DNA of 64,000 nucleotides from Lepidonotus clava (Eukaryota > Annelida > Polychaeta > Phyllodocida > Polynoidae): NCBI GenBank assembly GCA_936440205.1, contig OW387145.1, positions 28,461,075 through 28,525,074 on the forward strand, read 5' to 3'. Positions 1 through 12,400 of the stretch are shown piece after piece (position 1 is the stretch's first letter; the number at the start of each line of letters is the position of its first letter). A program made the translations under genes and the position numbers. The notes below the pieces were generated by a model. The model did not search any database, was not told the origin of the DNA, and worked only from the letters and a program-made list of their open reading frames with translations.

Positions 1-601
1 AATATTATGTAAAACTAATTGTATGTCTGTGTATGTACAAAGGGTGGTCGGACCAATTGCTACATAATTCGTATGAGGTTAAAAGCAAATTCACAAAATT
101 TTAAAACCTTGAACAAAACTGATAACAAAAACTTGGCTTTCTCTTAAGAGATGCGAACCGTATTAGAAATGTAAATTTTTCGTCAGGGCGCAGTTTCAGG
201 AGGATGGCGTCAACATAAAAATACAAAAGTATCAAAAACTCAGGTAAATGATAATTTGTATCGTTACGTTTATAGGGCTCTTCCTCCTTCACTGCATTCT
301 GTGATTAAAAGCATACGTCCATTTTTTCTTGGGAGGCTGTAAGGTGACAGGGTACAGAGATAGGTAAGGCAAACAGGAATAGTTTGAATGGACACACAAG
401 TCGTCCTACATACACTGCACACTTTTGTGCATTCCTGCCTCATTCTTCATCAATGTTGTTTATAAGCAAGAGAAGTATGTACCGCATTTATCAAGATTTT
501 ATTGGCCTCGTGGTCCAATTGAGAGTAGTAATTGAAGTAACTCAAATTTTCGATATGAACCCTGGATATATTGAGTTAGCTGGGCATTTGTTGGTAAAGA
601 T
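1..601. other. AT-rich stretch, nothing recognised
   Basis: No conserved coding segment, RNA gene or repeat end could be recognised on either strand. The short open frames have no family resemblance and no splice-site support. Confidence 0.4.
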
Positions 602-926
602 TTTGGTTGGTTGGTTATTGGTTGCTTTACACCCTTTTAAACTGCCAGGGTCATATCAAGGGTGGTGATGGTGATCGAATCTATGAGAAGGTAGAGACCA
701 TACCCCTACACATTTACCGAGGCAGGTGTTCTTTAATGTGCATGGTCCCATAGGCAGGGCCATACACACAACAGCCGGTGGCCCTCTAGGGACCTTTGAT
801 AACCCTGTTGTTGGCACAGGGGGAACGCAAGGAGGTGCAGTGACAGCCCACCCCATTGGAGGGTCGAACTCAGTTCGCCTGCATGCGAGGCGATCGCGCT
901 GACCACTCCACCAACCCCGCGCCCCG
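602..926 (-). mobile_element. tRNA-derived SINE
   Basis: Read on the minus strand, the element starts near 926 with a tRNA-like head. An A-box-like TGGTGGAGTGGTCAGCG lies near 915-899, and a B-box-like GAGTTCGACCC lies about 45 bases further on. The body contains CACATTAAAGAAC, and the element ends in a GTGTAAAGCAACC segment followed by an ACCAACC run near 602. This layout (pol III boxes, unrelated body, short simple-repeat tail) is that of a tRNA-derived SINE. I do not know the family name. The tail style resembles SINEs I associate with mollusc genomes. Confidence 0.7.
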
Positions 927-1407
927 TGGTAAAGATATTGTACTTCTATGGTTTGTTGTCAGTGTATGCTGCCCCATATGTTGCAAAAGAATGGTTTTCT
1001 TTGTCATTGTATTAAAACATTTCAAAGTAACAGTTAACAATTCCTACACAAACATGATGCCAATCCATCCAGAAGCTTAAACCACCGAGCCGAACAATTT
1101 GGAAGCAAGAGTCAACAAAATTGCCTTCCACTGAAAAAGTCTGCAGAAATTTGTCTTTAATCAATAAAAGCTACCAATTTGATTTGGGACTCGCCAAAAA
1201 CAGACGGATAAACCAAGGCTTGACAGATCTATGACTGACCACAAAGATTCACTATCCTCACGTAGAAAATAAGGTTATATATAAGATTGCAAAATCATTC
1301 ATGTCTCTATCGTTTCTCCTTTAGTAATTTTGGTTTCATCTATATTTTTTGTTAATTCTAAGTTTACTTCAAAAGTCTTTTAAATTTATTTTTTTCCAAA
1401 CAATTCC
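927..1407. other. unassigned intergenic DNA
   Basis: AT-rich sequence between the SINE and the TTAA-flanked element. I see no coding segment or repeat boundary. Confidence 0.35.
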
Positions 1408-2133
1408 TTAAGGATAGACACCAGTGGTCTTCAGCCAATGCAGGAAATCATCAATGAATTCTTTAATATCGCTCTCATCCTGACATGCTATACACCATTT
1501 GATAGGTCATATTTTTCTCTATCTGTTGATTTCAATAGAATTATAAACAAATTAAAAACTAAAATTTTATCAATTTTAACCTGATTTTTTCACTTTTATT
1601 TTTTGAACATCAATATCTTGGTTAATACTTGACCTACATGAATAACATTTTGCATACATGTTCATGACAATCCTATGCAGGGAAGCGTGTCTCAGATTAT
1701 TTATTTAGGTCCTACTTTTGATTTTATGGCAAAAAACGGCTAAAAACGGGAAACTTTTTTTTAGATTTTTTTGCACTTTCATTTTCTACATGCCATAAAA
1801 ACATGACTAAGACCTTTATCAAAATTCTGAGACACGCTTCCCTCCATCTATATGTCAAGAAGATGTACTAAAAATTTCAAGGCCCTAGGTTAGATAATAA
1901 CTGAGATATATATGTTCAAAAAATAAATTTTAAAATTTTGACTTTCAAGTTTGCACCTATACTGTACAGCTTTTGTTCTACCGATGTTTATATAATTTAT
2001 ACCAATAGATATGTTCCCTTAATGGCTATTCAATGATGTTATTTATTAAGTAATACTATTTGAAACAAATTTTTAAATTTTGATCAAAGAGAGTCACGCC
2101 ATTCACACCTCAACCACTGGTGTCTATCCTTAA
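1408..2133. mobile_element. TTAA-flanked inverted-repeat element (piggyBac-type MITE candidate)
   Basis: Both ends carry the same 18-bp inverted repeat, GGATAGACACCAGTGGTY (1412 onward, and its complement ending at 2129), each bounded by TTAA (1408-1411 and 2130-2133). TTAA target duplications are typical of piggyBac and some Kolobok elements. The interior is non-coding. It holds a second inverted repeat, GGGAAGCGTGTCTCAGA at about 1680 with its perfect complement near 1830-1847, so an internal hairpin of about 170 bases could form. There is no transposase frame, so this is a non-autonomous element. Superfamily is inferred from the target site alone. Confidence 0.7.
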
Positions 2134-5100
2134 GTCGGTGCATTTCAGATTTTTGGCGATTTGTCAACCCCTGGTACAGGCAATGGTGGGAGGCAGAGTG
2201 CATGACAAATGTAGGCGGCACGGTACGGTAAGAGGAGTAATGGAGGATGGATCACTACCGCATAATATTTGCGTAATTGGACAGGCCGAAGGAGGGTAGC
2301 TTGCCGTCCAGCCGGCCGGCACACACGGACCACGTCGACGTACAACCACCTGCAACCACCACCACCAGAGGTCAGCACCAGACAGCCGGGCTAACAGTCA
2401 GACCCGGGAGGGCGGATACACGGAACAGTATTACACTTTGACAATGTGTCTAAGGCCGGGAGGTCTTTACTTAGTTTAATACAGTTTGAAAGATCGGGTG
2501 GAACTGGGGGAGTGAGGTTGATAAATTTATTTAATTTGAGCTCTTGGTATAATTTTCGATTTCTGATTACAGCCTCAAAAACGTGCCATTTTTGGTTTAG
2601 AAAAGTGTCCTTTGATCAGATTACAAATATATATCAAATCCATTTACACTGTTTCTGCTGTACGTAACTGTAATCCAAACTTCTAAGCTCACATAATTTT
2701 TAAACCTCGTAATTACATAGTGTACGGCAAATACTTTTCGTCTCGGAGAAAAAGACATCCACATCCACAGAACTGGCCAAGTGCCGTGAGTTTACCATGA
2801 CATGTAAGTATTCTACAGAGGCTTCTCAGGACTTTGTCTACTAGGCAGAGCGGGCACTATGGTACCTCCACACCAATACACACGGCACTGACAAGGTGGT
2901 AGGGTTAGGCCGGAGTCATTCACAGACGCACAAGAGGACAGTGCTGGCTGGTCCGATGGTCAAGCTTTGGCTTTAAATATGACAAGCAGTTGGAAGAACT
3001 AAACAGATGGATGAAAATAACTAAACAAAATAATATACGAAGGTTGCGAGACAAATCTGAAGAGATACATGGACTTCCAACACAAGGACAATCACGATCT
3101 TCCTGTATTAGTTGGTAGTTAGATCATTGGCTAGGGGTACGTGTTACAAGGAACATTTTTTTCGTCCCTTTCACTTAATTTACAAACCTTACGCAATTAG
3201 GTGAATCTTACATTTAAGTCAGAGGATACATGAGAATCGGTCGAGAAGAGACCCTTAATCAAATGTTAAGCGTATGCAATAGACATGGCGCTATAATTTA
3301 GTGTCTTAAGTGCCTGTATACCAAACTCACAACCACTTCCTAAATCATTACACCATTTGTTTTCATCCGTGATGAAATGCATTTTTCTCTATCCCCAAAA
3401 CACCTTTTATATTTCAAGGTTACGAACGTCATTTTGAACATTTCTGCAGATGACCATTTCTACCAAAAAGAAGCTTGTGAATGTGGTACATCCTGACTTA
3501 GCCGTGGATCTATACACTTGTATATATATATATACATCAAACTACACACCTGTATGTACAAACACGCATGAAAACTGAGCGGGACGTAAGCTGTCCTTAT
3601 GTTGAAACGCCAAAATGTAGCTGGTAACACAAACGGTAGATTCCACCTCTAACCGTAGCCACCGCAGTAGGACTCATTCATTTCTCTGTTTTACCACTCC
3701 CCTCCCCTCGCTACGAGAGCTCCGACCCCTCAGTGACCTGCGGTGAGTACAGCTATGACAGAACCAGGTTAATCTTCACACGCCATAGGACACTGCGCTG
3801 CTGCAAAACTTACTCCTATGGTAATGTACCAGCTATACCAAATACAAAATGAAGCTTAAGGGGCGTCCCGAAATCTAGGCTTGGTCTGGGCTTCACAAGT
3901 TCTAGGCTACAGGCGTCCATCTAAACTAACTTATTTAGTATTCTAAGCATTCTTTAAGAAATAAAATAGGAACATTTTTCTCCATTCTTCACTAGGAAAG
4001 TAATCCTTGAGAGGAAAGAATTTGTTTAACTACTTATGGTAATCTCACATTTCAGTAAATAGTTTTGATATCTTTTAGCCGTGAAAAAAAGTTTCAAAAC
4101 TCGAAGGATAATGAACTTTTCTGATTACGACCATTTTAACAACTGTAAGGCATGTCCATATGAAAGAGCTAGAGTAAAAAAGATAACTGTTATTTTATTT
4201 TGTAGACATTAAACCATGAACAAGGTGGTATTTGTCCAAAAATGGTATTTGTGTGAGACATGTATGTCAGCAACATTTCGTGCAAAACGTGAGTTCAAAG
4301 GTTTTTCTAAAATATGGAGAAAATGAATAAACGAAAATTAACAGGGGAAAAGGGGATGAATGGTCCCCTTCAAATATTTGTTTCAGTGACTGGGTCAAAC
4401 TTAATAAAGATAGGTTGACATATAGGTGGGATCAACCTTCATCAAAGAAAAAAAGCAGTTGCTTCAAAACTTGAACTGAAATTTACGTGCCATACAATCC
4501 TTTCTTGAAGATACTTGGCAGTTGGTATTCTATGCTGCTGATAATGCACTGAAATACACGTTATTGTATTTCTTGACACACAAGTGACAGTGACCATGGT
4601 TTTATTGGTTGGCTCACAACGTATTTCGTGACAGCCGTGAGCCTAGTCCTGGTGAAGTGACCGAACCACCCGAGTGGACGGAATATAGCAGGGATTGATT
4701 ATTGAATCGGGAAGCCTTTAGCTCAAACTGAGCTTTTACCTATTTTGAAGCCTGAATGTTGTCGTTGATCTGCGCTGTCTGTTGAAACCAAGTCGGAAAT
4801 CAAAACGAAAAAGTTTACAAACTGCCGATAACTAACTTTAAAGAAGTATTTTCCTTTCGAGAACAGTCATTGATTTAACAGAAAGTTCATGATATATGAT
4901 GGCAATATTCTACTCCACACATCATCGAGAAATAATTTTGCTATTTAGTACACTAACCTTTGAAGCTCTGCCAGGATTCCTTTCTTTTAAACTTGACTTC
5001 ATAAATTTTATTGTAAGACAAAGGAGCATTTTAAAATGTGCCATAGGTTTTGATGACTCCTCTTTGACAAGAGTAAAGCTTCTGCATGTAAAACACACCA

Positions 5101-6224
5101 ACACATATTCGTGCAGAGTATTACATTCCAACATCTCTACTGAAATACATCTTATCTCACTGTAGGAGATAAACATCAGCCCCCTCCCACCCCCCCACCC
5201 CCACCCCACCGCTTCAGGGTGGTAATGCTGAGACTAGAGTGGTACGTAAACTGCTTACAACATTAGGAACGACGCAAGTTGCGACCACTAAATGGAAGGG
5301 AAAGCAGCAGGCCACACAGCATGACGTGCTCTATCCCTAGCTGCCAGGGTTATTTCTTGTTTTGTAAAACAGCGTTTGTTGTAAAAGGAAACAATGCAGT
5401 TTCTGTTCAGATCCATTTCTCCAAGATGTGCCTTGGAGAAATGATCAACGATTCAAACTGTTATATACTAGCGAGTTATCATCAGTACATGCTGCCCCGG
5501 GGATAGTTATGTTAGGTGAGGTTTATTTATGGAAATTGTGTAACAAAATTAAGTGGAAGTGGTAATATTATGTGCATCGCTACCTACTGTATACATATTT
5601 AGTTTTAAGGCTACGATCATTTTAATATTCTACTCAAAATACTAAACTAGCTTCTACTTCTAAAGAGACCGGTTTACATAACCACAGGTTTGTATACGAT
5701 TATAAAATTCATGCTATTCCTAAGAGGAAAGTAAAAATATTTGGCTATCTTTTACTTAGCTGCTGGTAGCTCATTAATCATATCCTCAAAAGTTATATAA
5801 AATTGGGGGACAGGTCCAATCCCCATTACAAAGTTTGGGGTAAAAGAATGAACTAGTAAAATCATTGACGGTTAAGAACCACTTAGGTCTAAGATTTTTT
5901 TTATGAAAGATTGGTACTTCTGGTCCCTCTTTATCTGTCTTTTCTAGGAATTCATCTTCAATCTAAGTCTTAGATTACCAATATCTCCGACTTTGTAATC
6001 CTACATTCATCATATTTAACGCTGTGTCGATGAATAACATAATTCACTAGCATTCACTACACGAGGGGAAACAGCAAGCTTAAAGATAACTTACAATTAC
6101 GGAAAATAAAGCTCTACCTAACTTGGAATTATCTGAATAGTTAACTACAACTTTTCACCCTAGATAACTTACATCTCTCTTCCAGTCTAATCATATCCTA
6201 TCTACTAACAGAAATGGCACTCAC
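2134..6224. other. unassigned DNA downstream of the kinase exons
   Basis: This stretch lies 3' of the last recognised kinase exon on the minus strand and may hold that gene's last intron, terminal exon and 3' UTR. I could not find a segment that matches the usual CK1 alpha C-terminus. A perfect 12-bp stem with a 6-base loop lies at 5414-5443 (CATTTCTCCAAG with its complement). A polypyrimidine/C-run follows at 5180-5205, and an (AT)n run lies near 3520. Confidence 0.4.
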
Positions 6225-6411
6225 TTGAAAGAGCAGGTGCCTTGGCTGCCTTCTGTTTGAGGATGGTCCAGTCAAAGACGTAATCGTATTGGTGGTTGAG
6301 GGTGCGGAACAGAATGCGGAACAGCTGCCGCAGGTACATGTAGTCTGGTGCCTCCTCGAACCGAAGGCCGCGGCAGTAATTCAGGTACATGGCGAACTCC
6401 GCTGGGTAGCC
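6225..6411 (-). CDS. CSNK1A1: CK1 alpha exon 7 (end of kinase domain)
   Basis: 187 bases. Encodes [40 protein letters not shown] and [18 protein letters not shown], then PALS. The last base lies before donor TCAA|GTGAGT, so the codon is completed by a further exon that I could not locate. Reading through the donor would add only a few residues, which does not match the usual tail. Confidence 0.93.
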
Positions 6412-9400
6412 CTGCCGAGTAGGAATCAAAACGAATGGTTTTCAAGCTGAAATTCATACATCTTCCGGAAGAAACCATGATTTTTCCATTTCATTTTTTT
6501 AGGATGAGAATCCTTACAGGAAAATAATCGGTACTTAATACTTATCCCCCGAATTATTAGAGCTATACAAAATTGATCTATCCTTTATCATTATATGAAC
6601 AAGGATTCTCAAATCAGATACCACTAAGTACTGCATTAAGGAAAGTTTTCCCCTTACTGTAGAAGAACGTAGGAAGGAAATATCCTTTAAGAATGGTCCG
6701 AATCTCAAATTCGCACATGGATGTCTTAAAACTAAGACAAAAATACACAATGTGGACACTCGAGTGATCGAACTTGATCCTCCTTACATTCTCAAATCCC
6801 TAAAATGTGGAGAAAATGACACCCCTGTTAAGTGTACTATTTTCAATATAATTCTACATCACGGTTTTTTCCTTTCTTTCTTTTTAATAAGTTATTGATG
6901 ACTGAATTCAGTTGTTTTCGTTGCAGTTCTCTAAATCCGAAATAATTTGACCAGAAGCATGGTGCTTTATGTCAATTTGTCAGTCATATTTGATCTGTTT
7001 TGTACTCACCTTACAGAGTATTTCCACCGGTGTGGCCATCTTCTTCTCACTAATCTTCTCATATTTTTGTTTCTTTGTGGCCGCCTGGAGGAAAAATGAC
7101 GAACATAAGCTTTTGATGCCGAAAATTCTCCCTCATCGGGTATCAACAAATGGTAAATACAAAGACTTAAACTAATGAAAGGCGTGTCCGTTGCGTTACT
7201 AGACCAATAATAAAATAATGTGCATATTCAAAAAAAGACGAGGGATGGTTATTACCTAGGAAATAACAAACGTATAACTATGAACAATACATAAAAATGT
7301 GCAAGTGCATATATTTTGAATACAGCATTATTAGATTCAATCCCATTATCAAATATGTCCTTATTCACATATCAACATTTCAAGTAAGATATTAAAGGTA
7401 ATAGGGTATTTTATTGACTATCAGACTGAATTGCACTTTCCATTTCGATCATTCTTTTTTTTTCAGGGTAGAACTTAATCTTAGATAAAACTATTCGACT
7501 ACAAATTATTACTACAGAAAATAATGGCCGGAAGAACTACACAATACAAAGCACAACTAAAACAAAACAAGAATCTAAAACACAAGGAAAAAATAATTAA
7601 AGGTTGAGGTTCATGCAACTAAGTTTCTATAGGGTCATAAATTTGGGATTGATTGATTGGGCCCAAAGCCATTTTCAAAATTTGCATGTTGTACAGGTTA
7701 TTTACTGTCCGCAATATTTACAAAAGATCTTTACATAGGCCTCTTCAAAGTCTCAAATTTTGACCCTTTCCAGTTGCTCTGATGTAGACAACGTTTGAAG
7801 GAATGGCGTTTTGAAGGATTATTTAGTGTCAGCACAAATGTCATTACTGTAGAAACGTGCCAAAAAGTAAGCAGCAGCCAAGTCAATGATCAGGGTTAAG
7901 AGGTCAGGGGCTGGGTGCAGGGTTCGAGGCGTCAATTTGAGGAATTTTCTTTTTCCTTTTCAAAAAAACGACAGAAAAGAATGGATCGTTAAACCGATCT
8001 CTGAACATCTATATTTCGTTCATTTGGAGTAAAGAAGATTTTCTTTTCAGTTCTACGACACTCAAAACACTAATATTAGGCTCGCTAGAACAACATATCA
8101 CTCATTCGGTACTCTTGCACATCTATCTCTTCTGTCCAGACGAAGCTGGAAGAAGTCTTCTCGGATAAGACTAAGCCTAGATCTGGTTGATACCATCCGT
8201 AACCCTCAGGCAATGTTAATGAGTACAGGACAACTAACCCTTCACCGTTTGATGTCACACAAATCATACTAAGTCACACAAGAAATGTTCTTGAACAGGT
8301 TAATAGAATATATTCCACCCCAGACCATTACGTCAGCCACTTTAATTATTCCCCCTTAATTGTTAAGGTCTAAAGTTGTGTTATATCCATAGCAAAACGG
8401 GAAATTAAAAAAAAAGAAAGTGATAAAGCACGCCTCTTTTCACATGAAAATTAGACAAGGACCAGAGGAGAATACTGTGAGGTCATAAACGTCACTGCTA
8501 ATCTTGGTCATCGTCCTTGCTCTGGTTTGAAAGCTTTGCTTACTTGGATAGTGCTTTTAAAGATAAATCCATTAACATCTAAACATGCTCAATGATGATC
8601 TGTAGAGTAATCAAGAGTCAGGGCACCGTGCTATTAGTTCAACCGGTGGGCCGGACAAGAATGAAATTCCGTATCATAACGACAGGGACAAAAATATCAA
8701 AGTGAATTCGAATCAAATGCATGTCAGAATTTAAGCCTTAAAATTGCAATTAAACGTTTCTCAACAGCTTCTTTCATTACAGCACAACTCAAGAGCTTTT
8801 TTTTTTTTTTAAATGTTTAAAGTTGTGGTTCTATTTTTGGTCAATACACTGAATTCAGTGGAGAGCTTTGATGATAATAATAGGGATTTGCAACCCGAGT
8901 AGACGTACGGCAGTTGGCTGAGCTATGAACTAGACACACACTGGGTGACCTACCTGCGGGTTGGACCATTGACCGTGGGTGAGAAGACGAACCTGGCTGC
9001 GCGAATGGCCAAAACTTTTGTCAACAACACCTAGCCCCTCCCACTACCCCTGGAGAAGACTCAGCCATAACAAAGAGATCATGCTGCTTCATACTAGAAC
9101 TTAGGTCTTACTGACTTGTGCTTCCTGGAAGGCAAGACCTTCCAGGAAAGACTTAATCACAAGGTCAGAAGGAAAAACTAAATAACAAACAGAAAATAAT
9201 ATTCAGACTTACATATGATCAAATGCAAATGTTCATTATCAATCCAAATTTTAGACACAAACCAAAAGGAGTGACAATAAACGCTAAATAAGATTCTTGT
9301 AAACAAGTACGAGAATCCTGGCCGTTTCCAGCATTTCCGTACTTAAAAAGAAAGAAAACATATTGGTAACAGAACTTTTGGCCACTCGCGGTTGAAGGGT

Positions 9401-12400
9401 CACCTTACCCATCTCTTTGTCAATTTTTGTAAAAAAATGATACTTGGTTACCATGGTTACCTGGCTGAGCTAGATGAGTGTCGGGAATCTCAGTCTTACC
9501 TTTGGGGTCTGTGAACGGGAAAGAAAGTTTCTAAACAATGGGTTAGGTAGAATTTGATATGGAATGGGGTTTTAAGGATTAATCAATTCACTTGACAAGT
9601 GACGAAATTTGATTTTTTTTTTCAATCGGAAAAGTTTTTGACTACTGCTTAGGAGACCAAGACGTAGGCATATGTAATATTTTTAACTCACACATGATGA
9701 TATAATATCACGAAACCATAAATATCACGTAATTTAAAAAAAATAAAAAAATTAAAAAGCTTTCTGGCGTAAATTTGACATGCATTTTCTTCTTTGACCC
9801 CGTAAAGTACATAAGATTTGTGGTCGGTATATAATGTATATCTAAACCTTATGTTATGTTTCAGAGCACACCAATACGGCCACTCTTATTTGGCCCTAGT
9901 GGCCCCAGTTATGTGTGACATCAAAGCTAACTATCCTTAATATGAAACATCCCAGTAGATGATATGTTAAGTAAATTTTAAAAGGCGTTAGCTCAGTTTC
10001 ACTACTTCTACCTTTAATGAGTTAGATGACAGTGCAAACTCAAACTACTGCTTTTGAAATAAATCTTCCTTCATGAAACTTCCAAACGTGCCATAACTTG
10101 CCGAGTTTTTTCTTATGTGTTGTGATGCTTAGATATTATGAAAAATAATCGACAGCGTTTTATTTTTACTTTTGTGTCTGTGGTCTTCATAGTAACCAAG
10201 TTTCTATGATATGGATGTACATAAGGTTGACCCTAAATGCTTATACTGCATGTCCAGGAGAGTAAATAAAAGTGTTTGAAGACCTAGATTTTAGCACATT
10301 TAGTGCTTCCCATATTAGAAATTAGCAGAAAGTGAACGGACACATACAGGACAACGCAGTCACACACCACTCCGTTTGAACTTCCACACCTCTATGATCA
10401 ATGTCATCCAAACTACCAGACACAAACCCAGGTTCAGGGTACTACTAATCATATACAGGCAGGGCTAACTTTCTGTTTAGTATATTAGTGTTAATCAAAT
10501 AAACTTTGGTATTTTTCCTAAATAAAACATTAATCTACCCTCTTTTTTTCTTCTTTTTCTTTTAGTAAAAGCCTAATTTTACGTTTATAAAAGGTCATTT
10601 CAGTCTGATACTTTAATGCAAAGAGTCAATAATGAGAATAATAAGTTTGAAACAATAGGTTTCTCCACTTGGTTCATTCCTAAAACGCAGAGTGGACTGA
10701 CCGCGGGTATACACTTGGCTGTTATGTTAAACAACCTCTACCACAACCATGACTTTGGGATAAAGGAAGGAGATGCATAATTATATCTGATCCAATTTCC
10801 AGCATGAAGATGCAATTAAAGATCTTGATTTTATCATTCAGTTTCGTCCATGGTTCCACAATATTACATATGTCATTTACTAACATCTTGTAATCTTTCC
10901 ATTAGGTTTTAAACCCGAAGATAATTTGACGCCTAAATCATATTGTTAAAGGGGCACATACTTCAAAAGTTGTCTCTATCATACTTGAAAGTTTAGTTTA
11001 AAACTCGAAAGAGATAAGTATGATATAATAGTTGTACTTGTGTTCAGAATATTCAAAATACATATATAGATGCAAACTCATATATAAAGAAAAAAAAGTT
11101 ACCCTTTTTCAAAGTTGCAAGAAACACATAACCTCTATGAAAGACCTGTTTACAAGAGTGAACAATGGGCATTTTTGGGGTAAGGACTTGTTTCTGCAGT
11201 AAAGGAGACATAGAAAAATGAACTCTTTGAGATCACACGTGTGGATTGTCTCGTCACCTTTAGTCCCTGCCACGGGAGCGTTCCTCTGTTGAAATACATA
11301 AGTACATAGCCGAGCGACTCCAGGTCGTCTCGCCGGCTCTGTTCGATACCCAGGTGAGCGTTGACGGAGGCGTAGCGGGCGGTGCCCGTCAGATTCTTGT
11401 CTTCCCGGTAGGCGATGTGCTGTCTCGTCCGGTTGTCCCGGTACTTTTTGGCCAGGCCAAAGTCTATCAAAAAGACCTGTGGAGGGAACAAAGCAAATAA
11501 CAAACGGTGAGACTATCACCAAAACGCATTATCTTGTTATCTGCTGTATTATGTTAAATGATTAGAATCTATACGCCGCATAATGGACGAACTACAAATT
11601 TTTTTTCAAAGAAGTGACTGTTTTTATCCTCAATATCATATGTGTATATTTGCAAGTAGATTTAGCTAAAGAGTGGCAACAACCAGCTACTAACCTTGTT
11701 ACAGTGGCGCCCAATTCCCATGAGGAAATTGTCGGGTTTGATGTCCCTGTGTATGAAGTTTTTGGTGTGAACATATTCGATGCGGCCAATCATCTGAAAA
11801 AGAAAAACACAGTTATTTTAAATGTTTCATTAACTAAAATCTAAACAGATGTGCAAGGTGTATATTAGATGACATACATGACATGTGCATTCAAGAATAT
11901 TTCAATTTTTATCGATCTTTGTATTCCAATGACGATTATGTTGCCTATCATCCAATTAACTAACCTGATATGATAACATGATTTTGGTACTTGATGATAC
12001 AAAAATACTAAAAAATAGCTTTGTACTGTTTATCTTTATTGTAAACATTAGAATAATCATGCGAATTGACATGTTTCGGGTAGTTACATCCTTCATCAGA
12101 ATATCAAAAAGTATGTTTTGATGTGTGTGTGTGTGTTATATATAACTTATTATAACTGCTTTTAATCAAAGATTTTTTTGTTTACAAAATATTTTGCGGA
12201 ATTTTTCAGTTTGGAACGTTAATCAATTCCAAGCTGCGATTTATTAGTTACATGGCCTCTGCGATCTAAAAAGTTTCTTAATCATTTACCCTTGATTTTG
12301 ATTTTATCAATACACACGGGATGTTCATTCTTAGCTCATCACTATAATAGTACAGGAATCAGGAGCTTATGAGTATATCCAATACGACCATGCCCTGCAT

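Noticed and set aside
5160-5310. Candidate last exon of CK1 alpha on the minus strand
   Set aside because: Acceptor-like sites exist (for example before 5298), but the encoded residues do not resemble a CK1 tail.
9440-9470. GGTTACCATGGTTACC as an RFX X-box
   Set aside because: The right half-site departs from the consensus and no other promoter motif is nearby.
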